Positions 22,506-34,259 of a DNA stretch of 64,000 nucleotides are shown here, piece after piece. The first letter of the stretch is position 1. Each line of letters starts with the position of its first letter. Under the pieces are notes generated by a model that was given only the letters and a program-made list of their open reading frames with translations, made no database searches and had not been told where the DNA came from. Both the position numbers and the translations under genes were made by a program. This stretch comes from Epiperipatus broadwayi. Lineage: Eukaryota; Onychophora; Udeonychophora; Euonychophora; Peripatidae. The stretch covers positions 248,001 to 312,000 of the forward strand of contig JAQFVV010006622.1 in the NCBI GenBank assembly GCA_028023455.1, in the 5' to 3' direction.

Positions 22506-22979
22506 ATAGGTATATAATAAGCCTGTATTTTAGTTATTCGATCTAAATTTTTAAAAAAAAGTCAAATGGTATTTATTACTCAGAAATTCATAAGAAGTTC
22601 GGATATCTGCAACTATGACCCTGGCTTTGAATTCCAGAGTGTTTGTCATTGCATTAAACCAGACTGGACATTAAGTAAAAATTTTATATTGCTATAAGCT
22701 AATTAAAAGTAAAGTAAAAATGAAATTTTCAAAGTTTTAAATAACATATATTTGGATTAATATTACAAATCCCTGTGCAGAGATAGAGTAATAGACTTAA
22801 GAGCTAAAAGTTTTTGACTGACGTTTAGATAAGGAATGTAATAAAATATCCATTCTATAAATTGAATGATTTTTTTTTTGTCCTTAATCTGTCATTTAGT
22901 TATGAGAATATAACAGACAGGATATCTCCAAATTTACTATTGATAGCTAATAATTTATTTCTCATTTTAGATTCTCTTG

Positions 22980-23470
22980 AAGAATGACTTCTACAAAAGA
23001 AGGATGTAAATGACCATAAGGTGACAATGAAATGTATAGGGAGCATGGCAGATGAATTCTGCAAATGGTCATTAAACAATTTAAAGCTGATGCAAACATT
23101 TATTCTGGGATTGTGTTTATTGATGAAGTCATTTTTGATGCTATTTGATAAGTGAATTGCTAAGGTCTAAATTATTCAAAGAATTTATAGTGGATGTCCT
23201 CAATCAAAGATGAATGATCCTGTAGGAATATTGGCTAGTTCAGATGGTGGACAATCAAATTTTGGACTTTGTTTCTATAAATCAACCTTAATTTTAAAGA
23301 GTATTGGAAATATTTTGTGGATGAGATCATATTATCCTTCTAAATAGAGAACTTCTAGTATGTTTTCAGCAAAATCAATATCGCCTCAATAATTTGTGGA
23401 TACACTATATCTACATTAATATATTGAGTAATAGAGATTCTGTGAAATAGCTTATAAAGCTCTCAAGTCT
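22980..23470 (+). pseudogene. Possible decayed DDE transposase relic
   Basis: A broken plus-strand reading contains IVFIDEVIFDAI followed after a short gap by VN and NYSK. This resembles the FSDExxFxxxGxVNxHNxRxWG box of mariner-like and related DDE transposases in arthropods. Downstream the frame yields YFVDEIIL and further short hydrophobic pieces broken by stops. No terminal inverted repeats were found. The resemblance rests on one box, so this is a weak call. Confidence 0.3.
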
Positions 23471-23670
23471 CATCTATTTAAATTTGGGTAACCTTTAAAA
23501 AATGTTATACTCTAAAAAAAATATTAAAAATCACAAACATCTGCTAAGGAATTGCATTCAATGTATATTTACCTGTACCACAACAAATGGTTTAACAGAA
23601 ATGTATTTTAAAAAAATTGCAATTATGTACAGCAAGTTTCATATATAGAGTATTTTTTTAAAAATGCTAA

Positions 23671-23905
23671 TATATATATATATATATCACTGAGGTGAGC
23701 CAACTAGCTCGAAACCATGGTCTGGTGGTTGGAGATAATGAAAGAGATATTGAATTCTGTCTCTCTCAGTGTTTATATAAACAAAAGCTTGTTTAGGAGA
23801 TATTGGTAAAGCTCCATCTAGTGATCATAAATTGCAAGCTATGAGCAGGTTACGAAATTTATAACTTGTTTTGTTTATCATATATATATAATTTATTGAC
23901 ATGGT
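23671..23905 (+). mobile_element. Hammerhead element arm, ACCATGG family, flanked by (TA)n
   Basis: Starts at the end of a (TA)n run with the ribozyme core, then GGTTGGAGATAATGAAAGAGA, CTCTCAGTGTTTATAT, AAACAAAAGCTTG, GGTAAAGCTCCATCTAG, TGATCATAAATTGCAAG and ATAACTTGTTTTGTTTATCA, ending directly in another (TA)n run. The same right arm occurs at 60390-60550. Position between TA runs in every copy suggests that TA microsatellites are the target. Confidence 0.7.
23688..23726 (+). ncRNA. hammerhead-like motif, ACCATGG family
   Basis: CTGAGGT (23690-23696), four-pair helix II GAGC/GCTC around CAACTA, GAAA, CCATGGTC ending at 23722. Helix III ACCATGGT is a perfect palindrome. The one departure from the consensus is T at position 9, where A is expected. 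The same T is found in all four copies in the window, so it is a family trait rather than random decay. Whether it cleaves is uncertain. Confidence 0.6.
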
Positions 23906-23909
23906 ATGA

Positions 23910-26160
23910 ACTAACAAATAAAAAAAACACCTCAGTGAATAGAAAAATGTGTGCAATAAAGCATGATAAATAAAGAATAATGAAAGAGATGCCAAGTAAG
24001 AGGCAAACTAAAAATTGATGGTTAAAATTAAATATGCATAAAATAAGTTTTAAATATTAACATTAAAGTTAGATCCAATGTGTGGTCAGTGTAACCATTA
24101 TTTGTACCTATTCAGGTGAAAGTGTTATAAATAGAATAATAAAGGAGTGTCATGAAAAGATTGCAATAAGTATATTGCCATGTACCAAGTCAATGTTTTA
24201 GAAAAACATTATTAGAGGTAATCTAACAATCTATTGTGATTTTTCACTACAAATTAGCAAAAATTTAAATGTATATCCATATATGGATTGATCCAATTTT
24301 GATTGTATATTATTATAGTGTACTTCTTACAGCCAAGAAAAATCAGAGCCAATTTAGTCTTGGGTTCATAAAAAGAAGAGATATTTTATATAGATTAAAA
24401 AGTACAATACATTTGTATTAAATGAGTTTAGAGTGATTGAGAAAGTATAAAAGGTTAACAATGGCAATGATATATATATATAGTGACAGAATGGGTTTGA
24501 ACCCAGTCACAACTAATATCATAGGTGACAGTAATTATGCAGATGGTATATATATATATATATAGTTAATTTATTACACAGTGGCTACATAAATACACAG
24601 AATGAGGGGAGGGAGGTGCTCTGTCATTTTGAAATGATATATATGTGCATGTGACGAATGTGTGTATAAATGGGTCTGGTGGTTGAAAAGATAGAAATGA
24701 GGTTTTTATTTCATGTTATAAAAGCCTAGAAATTTCCATCAGAAATGAATTTTTGTTTTCTTTTATTTATAAGAAAAGCAGGTGTAGACAAAAGCCTTCA
24801 CACTTCAACTAAAATCTGGTTAGGCAGCAATTGGAAACAGGAAGTGAGATTGATAGAACCTTCTAGACCAAATGGAGGGAACTATAAAAGAAAGGGATCC
24901 ATAATGCTCCTGGTCTTGTCCATGCAGAGCTTCAATTGTTGACAGTTGAATCGTTAATTAAATTTCAAAAGGTCAAATTTTAAATTTACCTAATGGTGGA
25001 TGAAAAGGAAATGTTAGGGTAAAAGCCTAATGTATCGGGCTTGAACCCCTAATTCCCACTAACTGCAGCTGCTACATTCAATGATAATAAAATGCCTCTG
25101 AATTAAAACAATGACCAGCATCGGAACCACAAAGCGGAGCCTCATCAAATGGAGGCCTTAGGAGAAAACAAAGAACAGGAAACCTCACAATGAATTCTAT
25201 GATCAATTACCTGTGATGAGTGGAACTCTGACAAGTAAACAAAAATATTTTTTCCACAAATTCCACAGGGATATACAGGTAAAAGAATTTTTATGTATTG
25301 ATTTTAAAAAGAAAGAATTTATTAACTGATTTCTTAGATGTGCATGAGAATGCCAACTAACAAATAAAAAAAAAACTTTTGTTATATTCTTACATGCAGA
25401 CATTAATATTACAATTAATAATGAGGTCACATGGGAAATCTCTTTCTATCGTCCTTTGCTACCTGACTTATTTATAATAGTAAATATGGAAAAGAATGCT
25501 GCGTGTGAATCAAAATGGCAAAGTTCTAATTATAGTTATGTTCAAAGGTTAAGGGTTAAATTATATTTGTTTTTCTTATGTGATCAAATGAATAATAATT
25601 GTCTTTTGAAATAGCTTAAATAAAATTTGATTTGAGAATGAACCCATATATAAAAGTCTTGTGTGATATTTCTTATATGTATTTTATATGTTTTAAAACT
25701 CTTACTCTCATTCGTCTCTACTCTCAGCCATGATGCCACCTGACCAGTGTCTGAGCTAGGTGATGGTAAAAACCTCTCTCACATTTCTTAACATAATGGA
25801 GATCATTGGTAATACATTCTCTTCATGTAATTCTTATATTCATATAAGATTGGCACTTGGAATCCTATGGATGACTATAAATACATGTTGGGAATCTATT
25901 ACAGTTACAGAGAACAAATTCATAGGACGTTCTCGTCAATAGTGATTAAATCAATAATAGTTTTGGTTAAATATACATATGTAAGCATGTATGTTTAAGG
26001 TTAAAGATGAATTAGGTGAAAATAAATATATAGTGAGGAGGGGTGTTGTTACAATATATATGTAGTTTTAATTATAATAACAATATATATATATATTGAC
26101 CCAGTTCATAAAGAAATATATTTTTTCTAGGTTTAAAATCTTTTATAATATTTTAAAAAA
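23910..26160. other. AT-rich region, no gene recognised
   Basis: Several (TA)n tracts (near 24470, 24550 and 26080). A short palindrome GGGTTTGAACCC lies at 24492-24503; it resembles a tRNA B box but has no A box at proper spacing. The segment 24745-25200 is less AT-rich but has no protein similarity I recognise. Confidence 0.45.
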
Positions 26161-26164
26161 AACA

Positions 26165-27200
26165 TGAGATTTAACCTTTAAAACTATGGGATCAGGCCAG
26201 GCCTTCAAGAAGAGGACAGAATAACATCAATAACATAGCTATCAACAATACTCATGGTCATATCGAGCTGCGCAAAGCATAACAAAATCACATTTTCAGA
26301 CCATGGCTTATCTCAACTGCTGGATTTGAACCCTGCCATCCAAAACATTCTATTTGTTTTGAGATCAACTTCAGGTGTAAGCCAACCATAGGTTATATAG
26401 TCAGCATGCTTCAGACAACAGTCACACAATCTAGTGCTTGAAATATCCCACGACTAGGTCACACTCTGTCTCAGGGTCCAGCACATTTACTTAACACATA
26501 AAAATAACTATACTCTTAAATTAATGATGACATAGTGACAAGAAAGAAAGAGAATAGACCAAATAACACTTAAGCAAACATTAATATTTATTCACACACA
26601 CACGTCTAATATAATATAACACAATATAATATTTTACATAAATAATATAAATAATTACGTTCAAACTAAAATTATGATAGTCCTTCATTAATTAAAGTTC
26701 ATTTAAAATAAATATAAAGTGTCTATAGACAAGTATCAAAATGCCTTTATCCAGGTTTTTATTTGTGTGAATTTTCCAACGAGTTGGCTTTTTGATCTCC
26801 ATCGATGGTTCCAGGACTTCATTTCTTTGGCTCAACAATGGAATAGAGAGAGTATGCAGTGGCACCTCTTTTAGGGATTAAGTATTTGTTCTGAGAATTG
26901 GCTCCAGGCAAGTACAACTGATTTTGCTGTCTAATGCTGATGTTGCTGGATCTGCAGCTTTTGATGATGTTGACCACAGCAGTAATTGATTGGCTTACTA
27001 CTGCATTTACAGTTTCTGAATATCTGGATCTCTGGAGCAATGAATAATGTACCAGCATGAAATGAAGACTGAACTGACTTACATATTGAAGACCAGACAA
27101 ATTTGATCACAAACTAAAGGCTGGAATGATTCAATCACAAAATGCAGACTAGACTGATTTATTGACTACAAACTTGGCTAAAGAACAATAGGCCATAGCA
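26165..27200. other. Unclassified less AT-rich block
   Basis: 26165-26480 and 26740-27190 stand out by composition. A minus-strand frame of 93 codons (26819-27100) has balanced composition (LPGANSQNKYLIPKRG, SLYSIVEPKK) but no motif I recognise, and no splice or promoter context supports it. On the minus strand near 26322-26338 GGCAGGGTTCAAATCC looks like a Pol III B box, without a convincing A box. Possibly an old LTR or SINE. Confidence 0.3.
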
Positions 27201-27905
27201 ACTTTATATATTTTTTCTCTCTCATTGTTTTAATTCTTTATCATAGTTTTTTTTTTAATTTTGATCTTAACTTAAGTCTGTTTTTAATTATTTTTATATT
27301 TGCTTTAATCTAATCTTTTGCATACATTAATCTACTATCTCATCAATAATTTACATAGTTTTTTAATTAATACAATTTCAATATCATTATCAATCAGAAA
27401 TCTTATAAACTAATTGCATGACAAAGCTTTTATTATTTAATTTTTATTCTGTTTTCACATTTGCTTTTTTTAATTTATAACAATTTATGAAAGGAAGGAG
27501 TTTGTAAATATTTATTTCTAACTTTCCCTATTTACTTATTTTTACTTTATAAAAGGAGAGTTTTCTTTAAAAGACAGAGAGGAAAAGGTTTTAAATCTTT
27601 TTTTCTAATTCTTGTACCCATCTGCTTTTTTTAACAAATAGTTTTATTTCTATTTTAAAAGCAAAATATATGCAATCTTTTTATTTTACAAAATTGCATT
27701 TTAAAATCTATTTGACATATATATTTTTAAAATTATGAAACATATAACCCTATCATTACAATATATATATATGATAAAAAAACAAGTTACAAAGTTCATA
27801 ACTTGCTCTTAGCTTGCATTTTATGATCACTAGATGGAGCTTTACCAATAGCTCCTAACAAATGCTGAGAGAGATAGAATTCAATATTTTTCATTGTCTC
27901 CCACC

Positions 27906-27946
27906 TTCAGACCATGGTTTCGAGCTAGTTGGCTCATGTCAGTGAA
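27906..27946 (-). ncRNA. hammerhead-like motif, ACCATGG family
   Basis: On the minus strand: CTGACAT, helix II GAGC/GCTC with CAACTA loop, GAAA, CCATGGTC ending at 27910. Positions 8 and 9 read A and T rather than G and A, so the catalytic core is altered while helix II and helix III are intact. Paired with the opposing copy at 27985-28017. Confidence 0.55.
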
Positions 27947-27982
27947 GGGTTGGAAGATCTAGCTTCTACTCTTCCAACCCTT

Positions 27983-28021
27983 CACTGATGTAAGCCAATT
28001 AGCTCAAAATCATGGTCTGAA
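27983..28021 (+). ncRNA. hammerhead-like motif, ACCATGG family
   Basis: CTGATGT, then AAGC/GCTC around CAATTA, AAAA in place of GAAA, TCATGGTC. G12 is lost and helix III has one mismatch, so this arm is likely inactive. It still keeps T at position 9 like its relatives. Confidence 0.5.
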
Positions 28022-28139
28022 TGTGAGAGACAATGAAAGATATATAGAATTATATCTCTCTTAGCATTTATGTAAACAAAAGCTTGTTAGGAGCTATTAG
28101 TAAATCTCCATCTAGTGATCATATATATATATTATAGAT

Positions 28140-29000
28140 ATAATATGCCACTAAAGCATGTATTGAAAACATGGTACCTATGTTTTAGACTTGCTGCTTG
28201 TATTTGCAGGGGCAGAATGCTGTACTTTCTTCATGATGTCAGAATGCCATATTAAAAAATCAAATTTTTAACAATATAAAAAGTATAAATTTGTGCACAA
28301 AAATAATAAACATATAATATTAAAAAAACCAGTTGTAATTTTAATACAGCATTCTATCAGTGCAAATACGCCACTGCTGAAGAAAGGTATGATATTCTGC
28401 CTTCACAAACATAGTCAGCAGATCTAATACATAAATATCAACAATACATATGGGAAAGAAAAAAGTTTACATTTAGAAATAATATTTATCATTACTGTAT
28501 TATAAAACACATTAAATAAGTATACTACTACCGCAACTATGACATCTTGAAGAGATTAGCAACTGAAAAATTGGGCAAAATAAAACATATCTAATAATAA
28601 AAATGGTCAAAAATGTTCAATCAAAATATCCAATAAATAATGCCTAATAGATTGACTGAAGCTATCTCCCTGCATGGTTCTATGTAGTGATAAAATGTCC
28701 AATTCTGTTATGCAAGATCCATGAGTCATGGCTCTGTCACTTTTGATATTCAAAAATTTTATGGATTTGCAAGCAATAAATATTTTATTGCTATACTATT
28801 AAAACTGTAAAGTTTTTAAAAATGGATCTGTTAATATAGAAATTAACATTCTGACTCTTAAAAATAAGCAAACTATTTTCAATAAATTAAATTCTAACCG
28901 TCACTGCAGGGGATAATGAGTTGCACTTGTTGACAATGCTTGGAACACAGTTACCCATTACCCAGTTGTATGATATTAATAATCAAGTGACATATAATAT
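28140..29000. other. AT-rich region without a gene
   Basis: Nothing beyond short chance frames. A pair of similar phrases, GGCAGAATGCTG (28210) and CAGCATTCT near 28345, is weakly inverted, but no element ends were found. Confidence 0.4.
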
Positions 29001-29430
29001 ATATTGAACTAAATATTTTCCTAGATTATTATAATAAAAATTGAAATTAGGAGATTATATCCATGCAAACAGAGATAAATTTTAGCTTTTGATGTTGCTA
29101 AAAACTATCAATTGCTTCATATTAAAAATCTTTGAGGCTAAGCAAGTTCTTTCATGAATTTATAACAGCTCATTCATTAAAGTTTTTTCTTGAAATAACA
29201 GGAAATCCTATTTTATGTTAAACCCAAGACCTTATGGATTTAAACCAAGAAAACCATTTTTATGGATGTGGAAATGTGAAAGATGACCATCTTTCTTGAC
29301 ATTCTGCAAATAATATTTTAAACTTTTCAAGAGAGTTATATATGTAGAATTAAATATTTCCATGAGTTGTTATAATAAAAAATAAAAATGAGATTATATC
29401 AATGTAAACAGAGATAACTTTTAACTTCTG
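29000..29430 (+). repeat. Dispersed repeat, TTGACAATTTCTGAGG family, two pieces
   Basis: 29000-29160 matches 6055-6215 and 42419-42590 (ATATTGAACTAAATATTT, CATGCAAACAGAGATAA, TTTTGATGTTGCTAAAAAC, TTTGAGGCTAAGCAAG). 29335-29430 repeats the first half (GAATTAAATATTTCCATGAG, AATGTAAACAGAGATAAC). Non-coding and of unknown class. Confidence 0.5.
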
Positions 29431-29439
29431 TTACTACCA

Positions 29440-31085
29440 TAAAGAATGTATATTAATCACCAATAATTGTAAGATTTAACAATATTCTTGAAGATATATA
29501 TTTGATTTTATTATTATATTTATATATTATAAATTGATTCAGAAGATGGCTTAATTGTGTATTTGAAATATAGCACCTAATCTAAAAATGTTAAAAAATA
29601 GCAGCAAAGAGAAGATCAAAGAGTGAAAAAGAGAATTAAAAAAATATAAAAAGAAATTAATATAAGTGTAACTGAAGAAATAAAATTAAGGTAAAATAGT
29701 AGTGATAAAACAATAAAAACAGAATCTAGATTTTACTATTATTTTAGAAGCAGAGGAAAGACAGAGACTAGGAAAACAACAAAAACATTAAAAAGCAGTC
29801 CTGCTGACCAACATGAAAATGAATAGTCACTTAAAGGCTGATATTATGGATAAAGAGATAAAGAAGTGGAAAAATTAGGGCTTCGTTTAAGATCACCCTC
29901 AACAGAAAGAAATGTTTAAGAAGAAAAAGAAAAAGCAATAAAGTTAAATGGAAATAATTTACTACTATGATATGCTATGATGATTTAGGGGAAAAGTTTT
30001 ATAAGCTGTTAAGTACATGAATATGATAAATAAATCTATGCAAGTCAATAAAAAAACAAATACAAATAAAATAGGGACAAACATAACTCCAATATAAAGC
30101 AAAACTCTTCTTTACTTTGTTGTAGCTGTTTAATTAAAGGTCCAATTATATACTAAATAATAATGATATTAACAGATTGTCCTGGGAAAAGATGTCCTAA
30201 GAAGATTATTAGTTTTTTAGTATAGACAGTGTGTCCCAATTACAAATGAGTGGCTCTCTTTTGAAATTGCTTGCTGAATCATCTATGAATCAACACATAG
30301 TTATATAGCATCATATTTTAGCTATTTTTCACAAATACTTAAGGAACAGAATGTTTGGCTAAAAAGTTAGGACATAAAATTTTAAAGTGTGCTTTGTACC
30401 TTCATCAATTAGCCTTAATGCTCTCCATGTCATTATAAGAGCTTGAAATTTACTTGAAACTTCTCTTTCATGTCATGAAACAAAATATAATATTAGTACA
30501 TTATTTCATCATTGATTAAGAGATGAATCACATTCACTGTTCATATCATAACTATGATTCTAACATTTTTATAATAAATAGCTAAACTAGGTCATTATAT
30601 AACACATGCATTGATTCAGAGATAGAAGGGCAGAATGCTTAGTGAAAGAACCATTCATCCTTTTACTGGAATGCATTGTGTATATTTAATAATTAGAAAA
30701 TTATAAATGATATGATTGGATTATTGTTGGTAGCAATTGACAAAGTGAACACCAATAGCTTTCAATTGTAAAAGCAGCCTTGATATTTATTAGTCAATAT
30801 GTATTGCTGTGTTTATGATGCCTTTGGTGAAGACATTCATCACATGAAATAACACTTTAATGGTATGATGATCTTTGACAATGTGCTTAAGTATGCTTGC
30901 CTCATGTATTAAATAAACTGTTAAAGTATATTTAAAAAAAAACAGTAACATCCGTTAAAATGTCAATATAGTTATAATGATATATTTGTTGATAGTTAAA
31001 GCATGATAGAATGAGATTTGTATGTGCAGTTAGCAATATCAAAGCTCGGGATGATGTTTGACATAATGAATTTAGTTTGCAATTG
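29440..31085. other. AT-rich region, no supported gene
   Basis: 29580-30080 is A-rich on the plus strand with many lysine-coding triplets but stops in all frames; it may be an old LINE remnant (a KEIKKWKN-like phrase) but cannot be proved. GTGTGTCCCAATTAC at 30229 resembles the GTGTCCCAGT phrase at 62581; no matching inverted end was found. Confidence 0.35.
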
Positions 31086-31093
31086 TATATACA

Positions 31094-31443
31094 TTGATTT
31101 ACTGACTGGTAAACATCACATAATCACCATCTCTTATACTAGCACATAATTGTTATTAAATTAGGCAAAACTCTCCATACAGTAATACCACCCTGTGCAA
31201 ACCAGAGGAATCAATGGATGCCAGAAGACTTGTGCATAAAATCCCTATCTAGTGCCTAGTCATCCAATATGCAGTGCTCTCAGATCCAAGGCTCCTCACT
31301 GATGAAAGCCACAAGCGAGAAACTAGTCTGGGGATAATGGATGAGTCAGGACTAGATAGGGATTTTATGCACAAGCCTTACTCTGGTTGGCACAGGGTGG
31401 CACTACTGTATGGAGACTTTTGCCTTGTTTGATTTATTGACTG
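31094..31443. mobile_element. Hammerhead foldback element, ACTAGT family, 15-bp TSD
   Basis: TTGATTTACTGACTG (31094-31108) and TTGATTTATTGACTG (31429-31443) differ at one base. Inside, the left arm (GTAAACATCACATAATC, AGGCAAAACTCTCCATACAG, GATGCCAGAAGACTTGTGC, CCCTATCTAGTGCC) is mirrored by the right arm (GGACTAGATAGGGATTTTATGCACAAGCCTT to GTATGGAGACTTTTGCC). Only the right arm has a ribozyme core; the left arm lost it at CCAATATGCAGTGCTC. The right arm also lacks the GATGCCAGAAG block. Same termini and duplication length as 16171-16672. Confidence 0.85.
31294..31333 (+). ncRNA. hammerhead ribozyme, ACTAGT family
   Basis: CTGATGA at 31299, then AAGCCACAAGCGA, GAAA and CTAGTC ending at 31328. 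Helix II is weakened (GCC faces GCG), while helix I is better than in other copies: CCTCA with TGGGG. The core residues are all present. Confidence 0.68.
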
Positions 31444-31542
31444 CAGAATGTTTGAAACATTTTAGAAATTTTATGCTAGTGCCAATAGCAGAAACATATT
31501 ATTTGGTTAAAAAACAGAACATGTGTAAGAGGAGAAATATAT

Positions 31543-33281
31543 TGTACCTATATTGATATAGGCACATATAATTTTATCTAAAATTATATTATTAAAATAA
31601 TCTTTCGTTAAAGAAAAACATAAAATTAAATGTTGAAGAGTTTATTGCAGTTAGTTTTAGAGAAAAAATAAGAATTAAATAGTTTTCTAGCATTAGTTTT
31701 TGAAATAAAAAAAAGCTACAATTGATTAATCAAAAGGGGGGAGGGGGAGTCTTGGTTTGAGAAATGAAACTAAGGGTTGTAAAAGGAAGTAAAGAGTTTT
31801 TATTAGTATTCGTAAAAATATAATTTGAAAAAGTTAAAACATACAAATCTCTTTTCATTCAATTTTAATTAAAAAAAAAAAAATGTTAAAACTAAATAGT
31901 AAATTGTATTAAAAATATATGTGCATGTATATGTAGGTACATTTGTAAATAAATAAAATGTATGCGAAATAAAAGATTATCATTAAAACCACGGCAATGG
32001 CTATTATTAATATAAAACAATACATTTTTGCATGGCTATTACTAATTAAGCAATCTTTCAAAACACGTTTATCAAATGATTATCAATTCGACAACAGATC
32101 TTTGCCGGAGATATGAGAAAGACAAGAAGGTGCAGGTATAAATAGACCTTTTTTTTTATCGGACAATACATTCCACAAATTAATTGAGTTGAGACAATCA
32201 GTTCCACAAATTAATTGAGTGAGTGCAGTTCAGAAATTAATTGAGCAGTTAACAAACAAAATGCAGTGTTGAGAAGATCTTGGGAACACACGTTTATCTC
32301 CAGCCCAGATGTCCTAGAAAACAGCAGATCTGCCCGTGAAATAATGTCAGCTTAACATCTTAGAAAATCTCCGTCAGTATCTATTTGTCTCCGATAGTAA
32401 TAATCATGAAAATCAGGAAACTCAGCAAGGAAATGTCCCAGCGGCGGGAAGCTTAATGGAACCATTCATACTGGAAGAAACAACAAACAAGAAGAAAACA
32501 AAGTGTTAAATCTACATTCAAAATCCTAGGTAAAACATTTGCTTATTTTCGTTTATACTGTAATAGCCATTGCATTTCATTAATTCATGCGAATCCTCCA
32601 AGAGTCTAATTATATGAACTCGATATCATACATAAATGAACTATTGATATGTGTGTGATTAAATTTCAAATGCTATGTAGTCCTTTATTATCATTATTAT
32701 GTGTGTGCATGAGTTAATATGTGCGTGATCATTATATCAATATTTATTAGTTACATTAGAGTGTTCTGTTATGAAAATATTCAAGTATATTTAAACTATT
32801 TAGAATGTTAATTTAAAATATGCGTGTGTTTTATTAGAAGTATAAAATGTTTAAATTTAGTAAATAAATGTTAGTTAATAAATTATCTTTCAAATTAAAC
32901 TTTATTTGTCGGTCAATTCTTTTTATCAATTCCCTTTTATCAAGTCTTTTAACCACTAATTAAGTATAATCTATTAGTGATTACAAACAACTGAGCTAGT
33001 CGTGGATTTAGGCGTTGAGTTAGTGGCCACTATTCAAAGTGCGTTGTCTATTCTTTTAGTATTCTTTTAGAATAAGCAGCTGGCACCCGTGTTTATACAC
33101 AAACAAAAAAAAGTGCTTTGAACTTGGTGTTGAACTCAACAGCCGAGAAGAAGCTATGTCCTGGAAATGTAACACTAGTTATATACTTTATAGCTATCGT
33201 TTGGGCATACATACTCTCCGAGTATGTTCTTCTCTGCCTAAGAGGCCGGTGTTTCGAATCTACATATTCGAACCTGGTTCA
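31543..33281 (+). repeat. 5' LTR
   Basis: A TATA-like TATAAATA at 32137-32144 lies upstream of a GC-richer leader (CCAGCCCAGATGTCC, CAGCAGATCTGCCCGTG) and so probably marks the R start. Three near-copies of CACAAATTAATTGAGT or AGAAATTAATTGAGCAG follow the TATA box (about 32175-32250). The internal region starts with ATAATGGCTTTACCCAATG; TGGCTTTACC at 33285 could be a primer-binding site, but no tRNA match can be named. Confidence 0.85.
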
Positions 33282-33647
33282 TAATGGCTTTACCCAATGT
33301 GGGCCGAACTTGTCATAAATGACAGTTAATTAAATACTTTGTTTCTTGTTTGAAAAATTTGTTTTATACAAAAGTTAAATTATGTATGTAAAAGTGCTTT
33401 AATTTAAAAAAAAAGAATTGACCGAAAACTTTTTTTTTTTAAATGAAAAGAGATTTTGACATATATGCTATCAAATCAGAGTCAATTAGGTGTTATGAGC
33501 AGAGTTAAAGCGTTAAGATCAGGTAGAGAAAAGGACCAAAAGGCTGGAGTTAGCGTGAGTTTCCGTCTTAGTAAGAAAAATAAATAAATCGTATAGTAAA
33601 TTTAGTCTAACGTAAGCGCTAGTTTGAAATAAAATATTGTTTTAAAA

Positions 33648-34251
33648 ATGGAAAAAGAGAAAGAAATGTCTGAGATGCAGATGCTGAAAATGATGATAAA
33701 TATGATGGAAGAAATGCGTCAAGAATTCAAGCAAAGTCATCAAGAATTGTTCATTGCGGGAATGAAGCAGAAATTAAAGATGTCAGACAGAATTAAGAGG
33801 AATGAGGGGTGAAATAATAGAGAAAGTAGAGGAGAACCAAGAAAGCAGAGAGTTAGATTTAGTTAAAGAAAGTCAGGAAGTTGAGGTCATGAAAGAGGTA
33901 GAAATTGAATTAGAATCAGATAGCATTGTGATAAATAAAGTAGACACAAATGTAGATCAAGAAATAGAAGAAAAGTTTTTACAAAAATTTAAAAAGGTTA
34001 AAGTAAACGTTCGCATTCGCTGTAGACGTAGATTTAAAACAAAGAGAAAGCGTAGAAAAAAATATTCCCAGATTGAAGTAATTCGGAGTTTGTCTAGGTA
34101 TAAAGGTTTTCTGAGTTACGAAGTCGAAAACAGAACAGAAAGAGAAAGAGATAAAGCAATAAAATATAAAAGTGGAACCGATAAGAGAGGAAAGTTAGTT
34201 TATATTATAGAATTTGTAGAAAGAAAGAAGGAACCACCTGACATAGCTTAA
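33648..34251 (+). pseudogene. gag-like ORF in two frames
   Basis: ATG at 33648 opens a 54-codon frame (MEKEKEMSEMQMLKMMINMM...), a Met- and Glu-rich helix typical of the start of some Ty3-like gag proteins. It ends at 33812. A second frame, 33802-34251, overlaps it by 11 bases in +1 and gives 149 residues: an acidic coiled-coil-like half (EEKFLQKFKKVKV) followed by a very basic patch (RIRCRRRFKTKRKRRKKY) and a C-terminal part of no known fold. One indel could have split a single gag, or the two may be natural. No CCHC knuckle is seen. Function in RNA binding is inferred from the basic patch. Confidence 0.5.
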
Positions 34252-34259
34252 AAGTTAGT

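Larger units (their letters stand above)
27765..28130. mobile_element. Hammerhead foldback element, ACCATGG family, between (TA)n tracts
   Basis: The left arm (AACTTGCTCTTAGCTTGCAT, GATCACTAGATGGAGC, GCTGAGAGAGATAGAATTC) is mirrored by the right arm ending CTCCATCTAGTGATC. In each arm a ribozyme-like core lies near the centre (27910-27942 minus, 27985-28017 plus). The axis, near 27960-27965, is AGATCTAGCTTCTACTCTTCC with GGTTGGAAG opposite. The element is bracketed by TATATATATATG (27766) and ATATATATATAT (28122). No coding frame. Confidence 0.78.

Noticed and set aside
24492-24503. GGGTTTGAACCC as a tRNA or Pol III B box
   Set aside because: It is a perfect 12-bp palindrome beside TA microsatellites with no A box at suitable spacing.
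30225-30300. Mariner-like end GTGTGTCCCAATTAC, similar to 62580
   Set aside because: No matching inverted end or TA duplication was found and no transposase lies nearby; the similarity is too short.
33118-33318. 66-codon frame at the end of the 5' LTR
   Set aside because: It lies across the LTR end, and the equivalent 3' LTR sequence does not conserve it.
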